Below the pieces are notes generated by a model. The model was not told the DNA's origin and searched no databases. It was given only the letters and a program-made list of their open reading frames with translations. The position numbers and the translations under genes were made by a program. Below are positions 49,559 to 57,573 of a stretch of 64,000 nt of DNA, one piece after another; positions within the stretch are counted from its first letter, which is position 1, and each line of letters opens with the position of its first letter. Source of the stretch: Candidatus Competibacteraceae bacterium (GTDB lineage Bacteria > Pseudomonadota > Gammaproteobacteria > Competibacterales > Competibacteraceae); NCBI GenBank assembly GCA_003989085.1, contig RXIV01000006.1:174420-238419 (forward strand), given 5' to 3'.

Positions 49559-49605
49559 GTTTCAAGTTGAAACACCGTAAAACACGGTATGTTTCAAGTT
49601 GAAAC
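49559..49605. promoter_or_regulatory. Twin 15-bp palindromes around a small hairpin
   Basis: GTTTCAAGTTGAAAC occurs at 49559-49573 and again, identically, at 49591-49605. Each is a 7-bp inverted repeat about one central base. Their starts are 32 bases apart (about three helical turns), and between them is ACCGT-AAAAC-ACGGT. The arrangement looks like a paired operator for a dimeric regulator. No regulator gene is adjacent; the nearest downstream start is at 49730. Confidence 0.55.
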
Positions 49606-49729
49606 GTCAGGCGATGTTCTGGTGTTCTTTCCATCACGCTAACCGTTTGTTGCTCAATAATTTGTTGGGTTATCGCAATCATAGCCAGATAAATGCTATA
49701 CCGGGCATTCTGAACACAAAGGGTGAACG

Positions 49730-50024
49730 ATGATGAATATAAAAGCGAAGTGGTACGCCGTCACCGTGGATAGAGCCAGCGGTACCCACAACGATCCGAA
49801 TGACGAGTCAGACGATCCGCGCTACATCGTCGATTTGCTCAAGCGAGTGGTACGGGGCAGTCTGGAAAGCGTCTATCTTGTGGCGGAATCGCCGTTGCTT
49901 CACGAAAAGTCGCCCATTTGACCGGCCAGAGACTGGCAAGATTGCCGTCAAGGTCATCAATCATTACGGCGATGAAGTGTTGAAGGTGTTTGGGGTGGAG
50001 TCTGTTCCAGATTTTCACGCTTAG
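49730..50024 (+). pseudogene. Decayed small locus with a type III Mod/Res-like C-terminus
   Basis: A 63-aa frame (KWYAVTVDRASGTHNDPNDE) starts at 49730 and stops at 49921. In another phase, 49890-50024 reads RPFDRPETGKIAVKVINHYG then DEVLKVFGV, a tail that resembles the C-terminus of type III R-M subunits. A frame change between the two halves suggests one broken gene; they could also be unrelated pieces. Confidence 0.35.
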
Positions 50025-50160
50025 CGAAAGAGCAGCGCTGCCTACTTGCGCCAGTTCAGGGTGCGGTTTGAGGCTTATCGACCATTAAAAACAGGGTGAT
50101 CTGGCAATTGTTGCTGGAAACTCGTAATCCGTGAACATTTAACCCTAAGGAAACCATATT

Positions 50161-52413
50161 ATGAAGCCGTCACATTACCAAGAAAGCCGCAAAGCCTTAT
50201 TGAATCATATTGATCGACTCCGGTCAATGCGTGATGAATTGGTCGCTAAGGAGCCGCTATTCATGAATAACTTACCGCCCGATGTGCGACAAAAAATGCT
50301 ACTACTTGACAGGGAAAGTACCAGATTACGTAATCCAGACTTGGCTGTTGCCTTTGTCGGTGGGTTTAGTGCGGGTAAATCTTCGCTAGTCAATGCATTT
50401 CTTGGGCGATATTTGCTTCCTGAATCTACAAAAGTCACTACGGCTGTGCCAACCTTTGTCAGATCAACAACCGGCTCGGAAACTGCTGAATTACATTACC
50501 TTAATGAAGCCGAAGCAGAACTTCTAGGTGAGATGTACCGCCGGGAAATCGCTAATCTGTTTAATCTGCCTGAACTGGTTAGTACTCCGTATTCAAATCT
50601 GATGCAGCAGGTTCAGCCATTGGTCAGAGAAGGTCGTGGTCGGCGCTTGGTGGAACAGTTCGAAATTTATCAAACCCAAAAACAAAATCGCAAGATTGAT
50701 CCACGTGGGCGAATCGAGAATGTCAGTCTCCATGAAGCTCATCAAAAAATTCGTGATGAAACTGAAGCGATGTTTTTGGATCGAGTCGTATTGCACATTA
50801 ACGGAAGTCAGATTCCAGAAGATATTGTTCTGGTTGACTTGCCGGGAGTCAGTGTTCCCAACCCGCGCCACCGGGAAATTACCTTCCGCTTCGTAAGTGA
50901 AGAGGCCCATGCGGTGGTATTTGTACTGATGGCGACACGATTATTTGATAAAGATGAAGGTGAAATTTTAGAAGTAATTCGTGCTGGAGAAAGTCATATC
51001 GCCGAAAAAACCTTTTGGGTGTTGAATCGTTGGGATTCACTCTCTCTTCAGCAACAACACCAAACAGTAGCTGATTTTGAAGCAAAAATGCATGAAACAG
51101 AGATTCCCAATAATTATCAATGGTTTCGTACTAATGCACTACATGGCTTACTTGCACAACTCTGTGCTTGTGATGAATTGCCAAATGATCCCGCTTTACA
51201 GAGTCATCTTAAAGATTATATGGATGCATTAGAAGCTCGTTATGGTGGTAGTCATGAGACAGCTAAAAAAGAAAGCCAGCTTCCCCAACTGCAAGAACAA
51301 GTTTTTCAATTCATCAACGACCGCTTACGTCAAACTACGCTTCGTTCAGCGGTTCAAAATGCACGAGATAATTTTTGTGAACCCCTGCCTTCCCATTTGC
51401 GCCAAACCAAGGATAACGATGACGCTCTGATAAACGGCGATTTACGTCGAAAAGAAAAAGAACAATCTCAGCAAAGGGTAGATGACCGTTATGAACAGCG
51501 TAAAGCGGATCTAGATGATCAGTTTAAATCGCTAGGCAACGAAATTTCTAGTCAGCGCAGCGAGGTATTCCGTACCCATGCCAAAGAATTAATCGATCAA
51601 TTGCAAACAAAAATTGCTGATGGTCCAGAGACTGATGCTTATACGATCTACAACGAGATTATAAATAGTCATGGAAGATTACGAAAATACCCATATCACT
51701 TCGAGATTGAGTTAAGAATTGTTGATAACCTTAATACTATTCTTAAGCATAGTTTTCGTGACATTGTTCGTAATCAGGCCAGTGAGATTTTTAACGAATT
51801 AGTGAAAAGGGTTAAAAATGCATTAGTGAAAATTTCAGAAGACGTAGGTCATGATCCTGAGATTATGAAACCCTTTAATGATGTGATGTATAAAGGACAT
51901 AACTCATTTATTGAGCGAATTGATGGAATTGTGATGGATAAAGCGGCTGAGTTAGATGCTTCACTACTTTATAAACCAAAAGATTGGCTTGGTTTGCATG
52001 GTGGTAATAAAATTTTGGATGGTTTAGAACAGGCAGCGCGATTAGGTTTTGAAAATATTCAGGATGCATCACGCTCGATTGAGCGAACTGATATGGAACA
52101 TAAAACCAAAAAAATCCGAGAGACTCTGCACAATCATTACATTGATCAGGTTAGTGCAGACTATAATCGGATAATTAAAGGGTTTTTTCCTATCATCATA
52201 TCTAATCTGCATCAAATAAAAGATGAGATTTTCAAAGTATTGGCTACCAAGTATCGCCCAGCTTTGGACATCAGGCTAGCGCATGAAATTGAGGAGGAGT
52301 TTGCAGGCCAACGTAAAGATCTAGAGGAGCGTTCTCGGCGATTCCGTACCCTGATAGAGCAAATAGAGCTAATCTCTCGGGAGATGGGAGCCGTTTTAGT
52401 TGGCGCAGGCTAA
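50161..52413 (+). CDS. Dynamin-like large GTPase
   Basis: 750 aa. G1 P-loop GGFSAGKSSLVNAFL (about residue 67), G2 Thr in TKVTTAVPTF, G3 DLPGVSVPNP (about residue 225) and G4 LNRWDS (about 290) are all visible, so GTP hydrolysis is expected. Long helical regions follow (RRKEKEQSQQRVDDRYEQRK; coiled coil 430-480 and 690-740), typical of bacterial dynamin-like proteins that remodel membranes. A small glycine-rich membrane protein and a third membrane-associated protein follow on the same strand. This three-gene unit is markedly AT-richer than its flanks and lies directly upstream of Qat, suggesting a defence role (inference). Confidence 0.85.
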   Translation: MKPSHYQESRKALLNHIDRLRSMRDELVAKEPLFMNNLPPDVRQKMLLLDRESTRLRNPDLAVAFVGGFSAGKSSLVNAFLGRYLLPESTKVTTAVPTFVRSTTGSETAELHYLNEAEAELLGEMYRREIANLFNLPELVSTPYSNLMQQVQPLVREGRGRRLVEQFEIYQTQKQNRKIDPRGRIENVSLHEAHQKIRDETEAMFLDRVVLHINGSQIPEDIVLVDLPGVSVPNPRHREITFRFVSEEAHAVVFVLMATRLFDKDEGEILEVIRAGESHIAEKTFWVLNRWDSLSLQQQHQTVADFEAKMHETEIPNNYQWFRTNALHGLLAQLCACDELPNDPALQSHLKDYMDALEARYGGSHETAKKESQLPQLQEQVFQFINDRLRQTTLRSAVQNARDNFCEPLPSHLRQTKDNDDALINGDLRRKEKEQSQQRVDDRYEQRKADLDDQFKSLGNEISSQRSEVFRTHAKELIDQLQTKIADGPETDAYTIYNEIINSHGRLRKYPYHFEIELRIVDNLNTILKHSFRDIVRNQASEIFNELVKRVKNALVKISEDVGHDPEIMKPFNDVMYKGHNSFIERIDGIVMDKAAELDASLLYKPKDWLGLHGGNKILDGLEQAARLGFENIQDASRSIERTDMEHKTKKIRETLHNHYIDQVSADYNRIIKGFFPIIISNLHQIKDEIFKVLATKYRPALDIRLAHEIEEEFAGQRKDLEERSRRFRTLIEQIELISREMGAVLVGAG

Positions 52414-52430
52414 ATCTCTTCATTACAGTC

Positions 52431-52466
52431 CGTAGGATGCGCTAATGAAAGGAAGTGCATCCTACG
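52431..52466. repeat. REP-like inverted repeat
   Basis: CGTAGGATGC / GCATCCTACG arms of 10 bases around a 16-base loop, between the dynamin-like gene and its neighbour. It resembles the short GTAGGATGCGCT palindromes scattered through many proteobacterial genomes; only one copy is seen here. Confidence 0.65.
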
Positions 52467-52557
52467 CACTATGGTGATGAAGGGTTGAAGATGTGAGTTA
52501 GTTTTATCGATCTGTCTAAAGACGCATGACAACAAGCTGAAAGACTAGGGGGTAAAA

Positions 52558-53082
52558 ATGGTAAGCGAAGCTAATTTCAAGAGTATAGACACACTCTCAC
52601 CTTTTGAAAAAGTGATCAATGAAGCGGAAATTGCACTCCAAGATAAGCATAGAACTATTTCCAATAGTGCAATTCCTGAAGTTTTAGGCGGGGTTGCTGG
52701 AATAGGTGCTGGTGCCGCTGGTAGTTTTGCCGCACTTTACTTTCTAGGCTCCACTGGACTTAGCGCGGTCGGTATTACGTCTGGTTTAGCAGCCGCTGGT
52801 TCTCTCGTTGGCGGTGGAATGGTTGCCGGAGTTGGCGTTTTGGCTGCACCAATTGCTATTTTAGGCATAGCTGGTTATGGAATTCTGGCACACAGAAAGC
52901 ATAAAAAGTTAATGCAGGCCAAGGAGGCGCTTCTGAAGCGGGCTATTCAACTTCGCGATGGCGTGATTCAGCAACTCAAAACTGAGTCAGACTCCAATAA
53001 AGAGCGCCTAGACTATTTGAATAGCTTGAATATCATGCTTCAAGCCGGTATTCGTGACCTTCAAGCGGACTTAGCGACATAA
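52558..53082 (+). CDS. Small glycine-rich membrane protein of the dynamin operon
   Basis: 174 aa, family not recognised. A soluble N-terminus (about 1-40) is followed by glycine/alanine-rich hydrophobic hairpins (GGVAGIGAGAAGSFAALYFL; GLAAAGSLVGGGMVAGVGVL; APIAILGIAGYGILA), then a basic turn (HRKHKKLMQAK) and a helical C-terminus. The Gly-zipper pattern resembles proteins that oligomerise in or insert into membranes. GGGGGT precedes the ATG. Likely the membrane partner of the GTPase, by position. Confidence 0.65.
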   Translation: MVSEANFKSIDTLSPFEKVINEAEIALQDKHRTISNSAIPEVLGGVAGIGAGAAGSFAALYFLGSTGLSAVGITSGLAAAGSLVGGGMVAGVGVLAAPIAILGIAGYGILAHRKHKKLMQAKEALLKRAIQLRDGVIQQLKTESDSNKERLDYLNSLNIMLQAGIRDLQADLAT

Positions 53083-53098
53083 AATTTGGAGTAATAAA

Positions 53099-54496
53099 AT
53101 GACTGCTTCTGGTGACGGTTACGAAAAGATTGATGTAACTGGAAATGATGCTGAATTACAGAAAGTTATTTTTCATCAGCATCGGAAACTGGATGAACTT
53201 GTTGATTCCTCTAAGCAAGTAAAGCAACAAGTAGATTCCACCATTTCATCTTCAGAAGCGTTACTAAGGTCTTTAGGTAAATCATTGCCAGAACGCCGTC
53301 GTTTAATTCAGTTGGATAAAAAACCTGTAGCGCAACTTCGTTCATGGCAAGAGATTACTACAGAGGGAGAAGCTGCTATTCCTGACAAAGTAGCTATCAC
53401 CGATCTATTATCAAACCAGGAGATTGTCAGCGTTGAACAACAATTGATGCACCTTCGGGATGAATTTGATCTACAGCATAAATTGGATCGATTGGATTAT
53501 GGTATTGCCGGTATTGCCGGAGTGTTAGCGTCATTGGTAGATATTTTTTTGGTAAAGATGCCTACCACTAAAGAACTTTTGGGTGGTTCAAGCTCACAGG
53601 GCGGAACGCTATCTGATTTTTTCAAAAATCATCTAAGAAATAAGTTTACCGGACAAGAAATAAGGGAGCTTGAGGAAAATAATTGGGTTCCTTATGACGC
53701 TTCCACGTCAAAAAATTTGACAGAATATGTGACCGGGTTAGGGCCACGTTCGCATCGTTTCCATTCTATCGGACATGATCCGATTCTTGGTTTTATCTTT
53801 GGCGTAAAAGATATTATCTGCGGAACCATGACGACCATTGACTCCAAGGGAAAGTTTGTTACTCAGACTATCTCAGGAGCGCCGGTTGGAATGTCGCTAT
53901 TTGATGCCTTGGGCCGACAAATCGGTCATCTTAAATCCGATATTGGAACGCCTGCCGGGTTGCCAGTGCCATTTATGTCACTACTAGGATTGATTCAAGT
54001 TGGCTCATTCGGAGAAAAAGGGCGCACTGTTGGAGAACTAGCGCGGACGATGTATGCACAGGGATATGACTTTGGTCATTTTCTAGCCATGTCGATTCCG
54101 GTACTGATCATTGAAGTGATAGTGAGAACTTTCTATTTTTTGAAGCGACTCAGTGAAGGACACGGTTTTATGCAATCAATTCCAATCAATGTTCCTGGTG
54201 AGCCGCATAAACCTAAGCTGCAAACTATGTTATTTATGGCTCACACCATCGCAACGGCAGCGAACGCAGGTAAAGTTACTTTTACCAGCAATCCGCTTGC
54301 CATTAATTTCCCTCAATGGATTTGGTTCTTCAAAAGTGCTATGCAACAATTAAAATGGGTTGCTTGGACTAAAGAAGAAGAACGCTTTGCCCATGTACAA
54401 AAGAAATTGGATTGCGACTGGGAAAATGTCAATGACAATCTGCTGGCCGAGTGGTCAGTTTTTGAAGAACCAGCAATAATGATCGGACAGTATTGA
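53099..54496 (+). CDS. Membrane-associated protein of the dynamin operon with His-rich motif
   Basis: 465 aa, not recognised. The N-terminal 75 residues are helical/coiled (FHQHRKLDELVDSSKQVKQQ). A hydrophobic stretch at about 138-155 (IAGIAGVLASLVDIFLV) and another at about 340-365 (FLAMSIPVLIIEVIVRTFYF) suggest membrane contact. In the middle (about 215-235) is GPRSHRFHSIGHDPILGFIF, an H-x-x-H-x-x-x-H-D cluster like a metal site and reminiscent of the HR..THS motif in YdjM-type membrane hydrolases. It follows the small membrane protein by 16 bases. It could be the effector of the unit (inference). Confidence 0.55.
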   Translation: MTASGDGYEKIDVTGNDAELQKVIFHQHRKLDELVDSSKQVKQQVDSTISSSEALLRSLGKSLPERRRLIQLDKKPVAQLRSWQEITTEGEAAIPDKVAITDLLSNQEIVSVEQQLMHLRDEFDLQHKLDRLDYGIAGIAGVLASLVDIFLVKMPTTKELLGGSSSQGGTLSDFFKNHLRNKFTGQEIRELEENNWVPYDASTSKNLTEYVTGLGPRSHRFHSIGHDPILGFIFGVKDIICGTMTTIDSKGKFVTQTISGAPVGMSLFDALGRQIGHLKSDIGTPAGLPVPFMSLLGLIQVGSFGEKGRTVGELARTMYAQGYDFGHFLAMSIPVLIIEVIVRTFYFLKRLSEGHGFMQSIPINVPGEPHKPKLQTMLFMAHTIATAANAGKVTFTSNPLAINFPQWIWFFKSAMQQLKWVAWTKEEERFAHVQKKLDCDWENVNDNLLAEWSVFEEPAIMIGQY

Positions 54497-54569
54497 AATC
54501 AGCAAGTGCTTTGCAAGGCTGATGAACGAAAAACAACGAAACGTGAGCGATAAGTAAACACCACCGACC

Positions 54570-54845
54570 ATGACCCTTTCCCTCCCTCAAGGCGGCAATG
54601 CCGCCCTTGCCCAAGTTGATCCCACGGCCCAAACGATTTTTATCGGCCTGAACTGGGAGTTGCCTGCCACCACTCCGCAAGTTCAGATTGACGCCAGTCT
54701 GTTCTTGCTCAATGCGTCCGGCGTGGTACGCGATGACCGGGATTATCGGCTGCGCCACTGTGTGGGTCTGGGAACGGCTGCGCTGTTGAAGCCAAACAAC
54801 GACAAGGTTTGTGTGATGCCAGAAGAGAAGGGGAGAAACGAATGA
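54570..54845 (+). pseudogene. Truncated TerD-family protein
   Basis: 91 aa. The first 55 residues read like a TerD N-terminus (MTLSLPQGGNAALAQVDPTA, IFIGLNWEL, IDASLFLLNASGVVRDDRDY); the expected FYN and GFNGGL blocks are missing and the remainder is unrelated. About two thirds of the domain is lost. It lies between the dynamin operon and qatA and overlaps the qatA start by 4 bases. It may have belonged to the dynamin unit before the Qat operon was inserted. Confidence 0.6.
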
Positions 54846-56722
54846 TCCTGACCGACAATGAAACGAAGGTCGATCTGCTGAACAACGAAGCCATCGCGAC
54901 CACGATCATCGGGCTGCTTGGCGCGAAGCCTGATCATCCGGTAACGATCGGCGTGCACGGCGATTGGGGGGCGGGCAAATCCAGCGTCCTTGAAATGATA
55001 GAGGCGGGTTTCGCCGGCAAGGAAGATGTCCTCTGCCTCAAGTTCAACGGCTGGCGCTTCCAGGGCTTCGAGGACGCGAAGATCGCCTTGATCGAAGGGA
55101 TCGTCACAGGCTTGGTTGAGAAACGTCCGGCGCTGAAGAAGGCGACAGTGGCCTTCAAGGAAGTTTTCAGTCACATCGACTGGCTGAAGTTGACCAAGCG
55201 GGCCGGCGGCCTAGCCCTGACCGCATTCACGGGTATTCCGACGTTCGAGCAAATCAGTGCCATCGTCGGCTCGTTCGAAGCGTTAGTGGCAGACCCTGGC
55301 AAGCTTGCGACGAAAGAAAACCTCTCGACCGCCATCGACGAGGCAAAGGCGATGCTGAAGCCGGGCGAATCCAGGAACGTTCCGGAGGAAGTAGAAGCAT
55401 TCCGCAAGGCATTCGACCAACTTCTGAAAGACGCGGGCATCAAGCAACTCGTTGTCCTGATCGACGACCTGGACCGCTGCCTGCCCGACACCGCGATTGA
55501 AACGCTCGAAGCCATCCGGCTGTTCGTGTTCACCTCGCGGACTGCGTTCGTCGTCGCGGCCGACGAGGCGATGATCGAATACGCGGTGCGCAAGCACTTT
55601 CCCGATCTGCCCGACAGCACCGGACCGCGAGACTATGCCCGCAACTACCTCGAAAAGCTGATCCAGGTTCCGTTCCGCATCCCGGCCCTAGGAGAGACTG
55701 AGACGCGGATCTATGTCACGTTATTGCTGGCCGGCGCCGCAATCGGTGAGAGCGACGCGGACTATGGGAAGCTGATCGCTGTAGCGCGAGAGAAGTTGAA
55801 ACGGCCTTGGACCAGCGGTGGTCTAGACGCCGCGACGGTCAAGACGGCACTCGGCAATCAGGCCGAGAAGGCGAACAATGCGCTTGCACTCAGCGACCAG
55901 ATCGGCCCCATCCTGGCGAGCGGCACAAAGGGCAACCCGCGCCAGATCAAGCGCTTCCTCAACACGCTGTTGTTGCGCGATCGCACTGCGATCGCGCGTG
56001 GTTTCGGTGATGACATCACGCTACCCGTGCTCGCGAAGCTCATGCTCGCGGAACGCTTCATCCCAAGGTTGTTCGAGCAGATCGCGTTCGTTGCGGCGGT
56101 CCATCCGCAAGGGCTATGCGAAGACCTCGAAGCACTGGAAAAGAATCTTGCGGCGGCTGACGACAACGCCGTGTTGACCGAGTGGAAGTCGTCGGAGACG
56201 ATACGCGACTGGGCGCGCCTCTTGCCGAAGCTGTCGGGCCTCGATCTTCGCCCCTACTTGTTCGTGACGAAGGACAAGAAGGACTACTTCGGTCCGGTGT
56301 CGGTCCTGGGCCATCTGGCTAGCGTGGTCGAGAAGCTATTCGGCAGCAAGATGACCGTCCAAGGCTACAAAGCCGAGTTGAAGCAACTCGTGCAGCCCGA
56401 AGCCGAGAAGGTGTTCGAGGCTGTGCGCAGCAAGATTATGAGCACGGGTACCTTCGACACCAAGCCGGCGGGGGTCGATGGCCTCGTCGTCCTTGTGAAG
56501 GCGCAGCCCGGCCTTCAGAGCCGATTGATGGACTTCCTGGAGGCCCTGCCAAGCGGCAAGTGCGGGCCTTGGGCCGTCAGCGGTTGGCAGGGCGTCATCA
56601 AAGACACCGAATACGCTGCTCGCCTGACGAAGCTGCTGGGAGACTGGAGCAAAGTCACCAGTAACCCCGGTCTCAAGGTCAGCGCAGAAGCGGCGCTCAA
56701 GGATCTGAAGGAAGGGCGTTGA
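54842..56722 (+). CDS. qatA: QatA: KAP-family P-loop ATPase of the Qat defence system
   Basis: 626 aa. KAP NTPase features: Walker A HGDWGAGKSSV (residues 39-49), a KAP-type FNGWRFQGFEDAK block, Walker B LVVLIDDLDRC (about 203-213), and GNPRQIKRFLN near residue 365. Start ATG 54842 is preceded by GGGGAG; a longer GTG frame is ignored. It is the first gene of an operon whose order (KAP ATPase, unknown B, QueC-like, TatD-like) is that of QatABCD, an experimentally described anti-phage system. It touches qatB by one base. GC-rich, unlike the dynamin genes upstream. Confidence 0.9.
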   Translation: MILTDNETKVDLLNNEAIATTIIGLLGAKPDHPVTIGVHGDWGAGKSSVLEMIEAGFAGKEDVLCLKFNGWRFQGFEDAKIALIEGIVTGLVEKRPALKKATVAFKEVFSHIDWLKLTKRAGGLALTAFTGIPTFEQISAIVGSFEALVADPGKLATKENLSTAIDEAKAMLKPGESRNVPEEVEAFRKAFDQLLKDAGIKQLVVLIDDLDRCLPDTAIETLEAIRLFVFTSRTAFVVAADEAMIEYAVRKHFPDLPDSTGPRDYARNYLEKLIQVPFRIPALGETETRIYVTLLLAGAAIGESDADYGKLIAVAREKLKRPWTSGGLDAATVKTALGNQAEKANNALALSDQIGPILASGTKGNPRQIKRFLNTLLLRDRTAIARGFGDDITLPVLAKLMLAERFIPRLFEQIAFVAAVHPQGLCEDLEALEKNLAAADDNAVLTEWKSSETIRDWARLLPKLSGLDLRPYLFVTKDKKDYFGPVSVLGHLASVVEKLFGSKMTVQGYKAELKQLVQPEAEKVFEAVRSKIMSTGTFDTKPAGVDGLVVLVKAQPGLQSRLMDFLEALPSGKCGPWAVSGWQGVIKDTEYAARLTKLLGDWSKVTSNPGLKVSAEAALKDLKEGR

Positions 56723-57573
56723 TGGGGACCTCGACGGCTTACGGCGGCCCTGGCGGCGGAACACCGCTTGTTCCGTCCTGGTTGGGCGATGCTAATGGCG
56801 GTGACGCCCCTGCTGCCCCTCCGAGCAATGGCGCTATGCCGCCAGGGTCGCCGAACCTCCCGCCTATTCCCAAGACAGTGGACCCGAAACGCTTCTCCGG
56901 TGCTCGCAACAACTTCACGCGATTCGCCGGCTCTGGTGGCACAGATCGGGCCAGCCTGGGACGTACTATTTCGAAATACGTCTCAACATCTGCCGGAGGT
57001 GCGCGGCAGGCTGCCCAACGCATGGGAGCCTCGCGCGGAGCCGGCGCGCGACTCCTTGGCTTTCTCGCCGATGCGCAAGTGCGGGGTGTGCGCGAGGCGC
57101 TGCGGGCACTGAACCTGGAGTCGTTGGCCGGTCGCCCGATCACTGAAATCTTCGTAGGCCTGGCAGACTACATTTGCCCGGGCGCGGGCACGGTCGATGA
57201 AGGCATCGCCCGCGAGGCCTACATCGAAACCATCATTGAACTGGCAAGCGAAGGGCTCACCGACCTGACCACGTTTACGCCGGATCAGATGCAGACAGTT
57301 TTTGAGCTGTATGCCACCCATGCAATCGAAGCACGTATCTGCAATGACATCGGCACCAAGGCCGTGACCATGCCGGCAGACGCACAAGCTGCTCATCGCG
57401 TCGAACAGCAGTTGCGCGACTTCATCCGAGGCGGAGTAAGCGACGCGCTGACGCGGGCCCGAGCGGAGCCACACAATCTCACGCCCGAGCGGATTCAGGG
57501 CTTTGTGGACGCCGTGTACGAGTCCGCATTTGCGATCTTGCAGATCCTGGGCGATGCGGAGGCCAACAAATGA
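56722..57573 (+). CDS. qatB: QatB: Qat defence system protein of unknown function
   Basis: 283 aa. The N-terminal 60 residues are Gly/Pro-rich and disordered (GGPGGGTPLVPSWLGDANGG), then a helical domain (RNNFTRFAGSGGTDRASLGR; ADYICPGAGTVDEGIAREAY; TPERIQGFVDAVYESAFAIL). No catalytic motif was recognised. Identity rests mainly on position: start overlaps the qatA stop (TGATG) and end overlaps qatC (ATGA). Its biochemical role in Qat is not known. Confidence 0.85.
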   Translation: MGTSTAYGGPGGGTPLVPSWLGDANGGDAPAAPPSNGAMPPGSPNLPPIPKTVDPKRFSGARNNFTRFAGSGGTDRASLGRTISKYVSTSAGGARQAAQRMGASRGAGARLLGFLADAQVRGVREALRALNLESLAGRPITEIFVGLADYICPGAGTVDEGIAREAYIETIIELASEGLTDLTTFTPDQMQTVFELYATHAIEARICNDIGTKAVTMPADAQAAHRVEQQLRDFIRGGVSDALTRARAEPHNLTPERIQGFVDAVYESAFAILQILGDAEANK

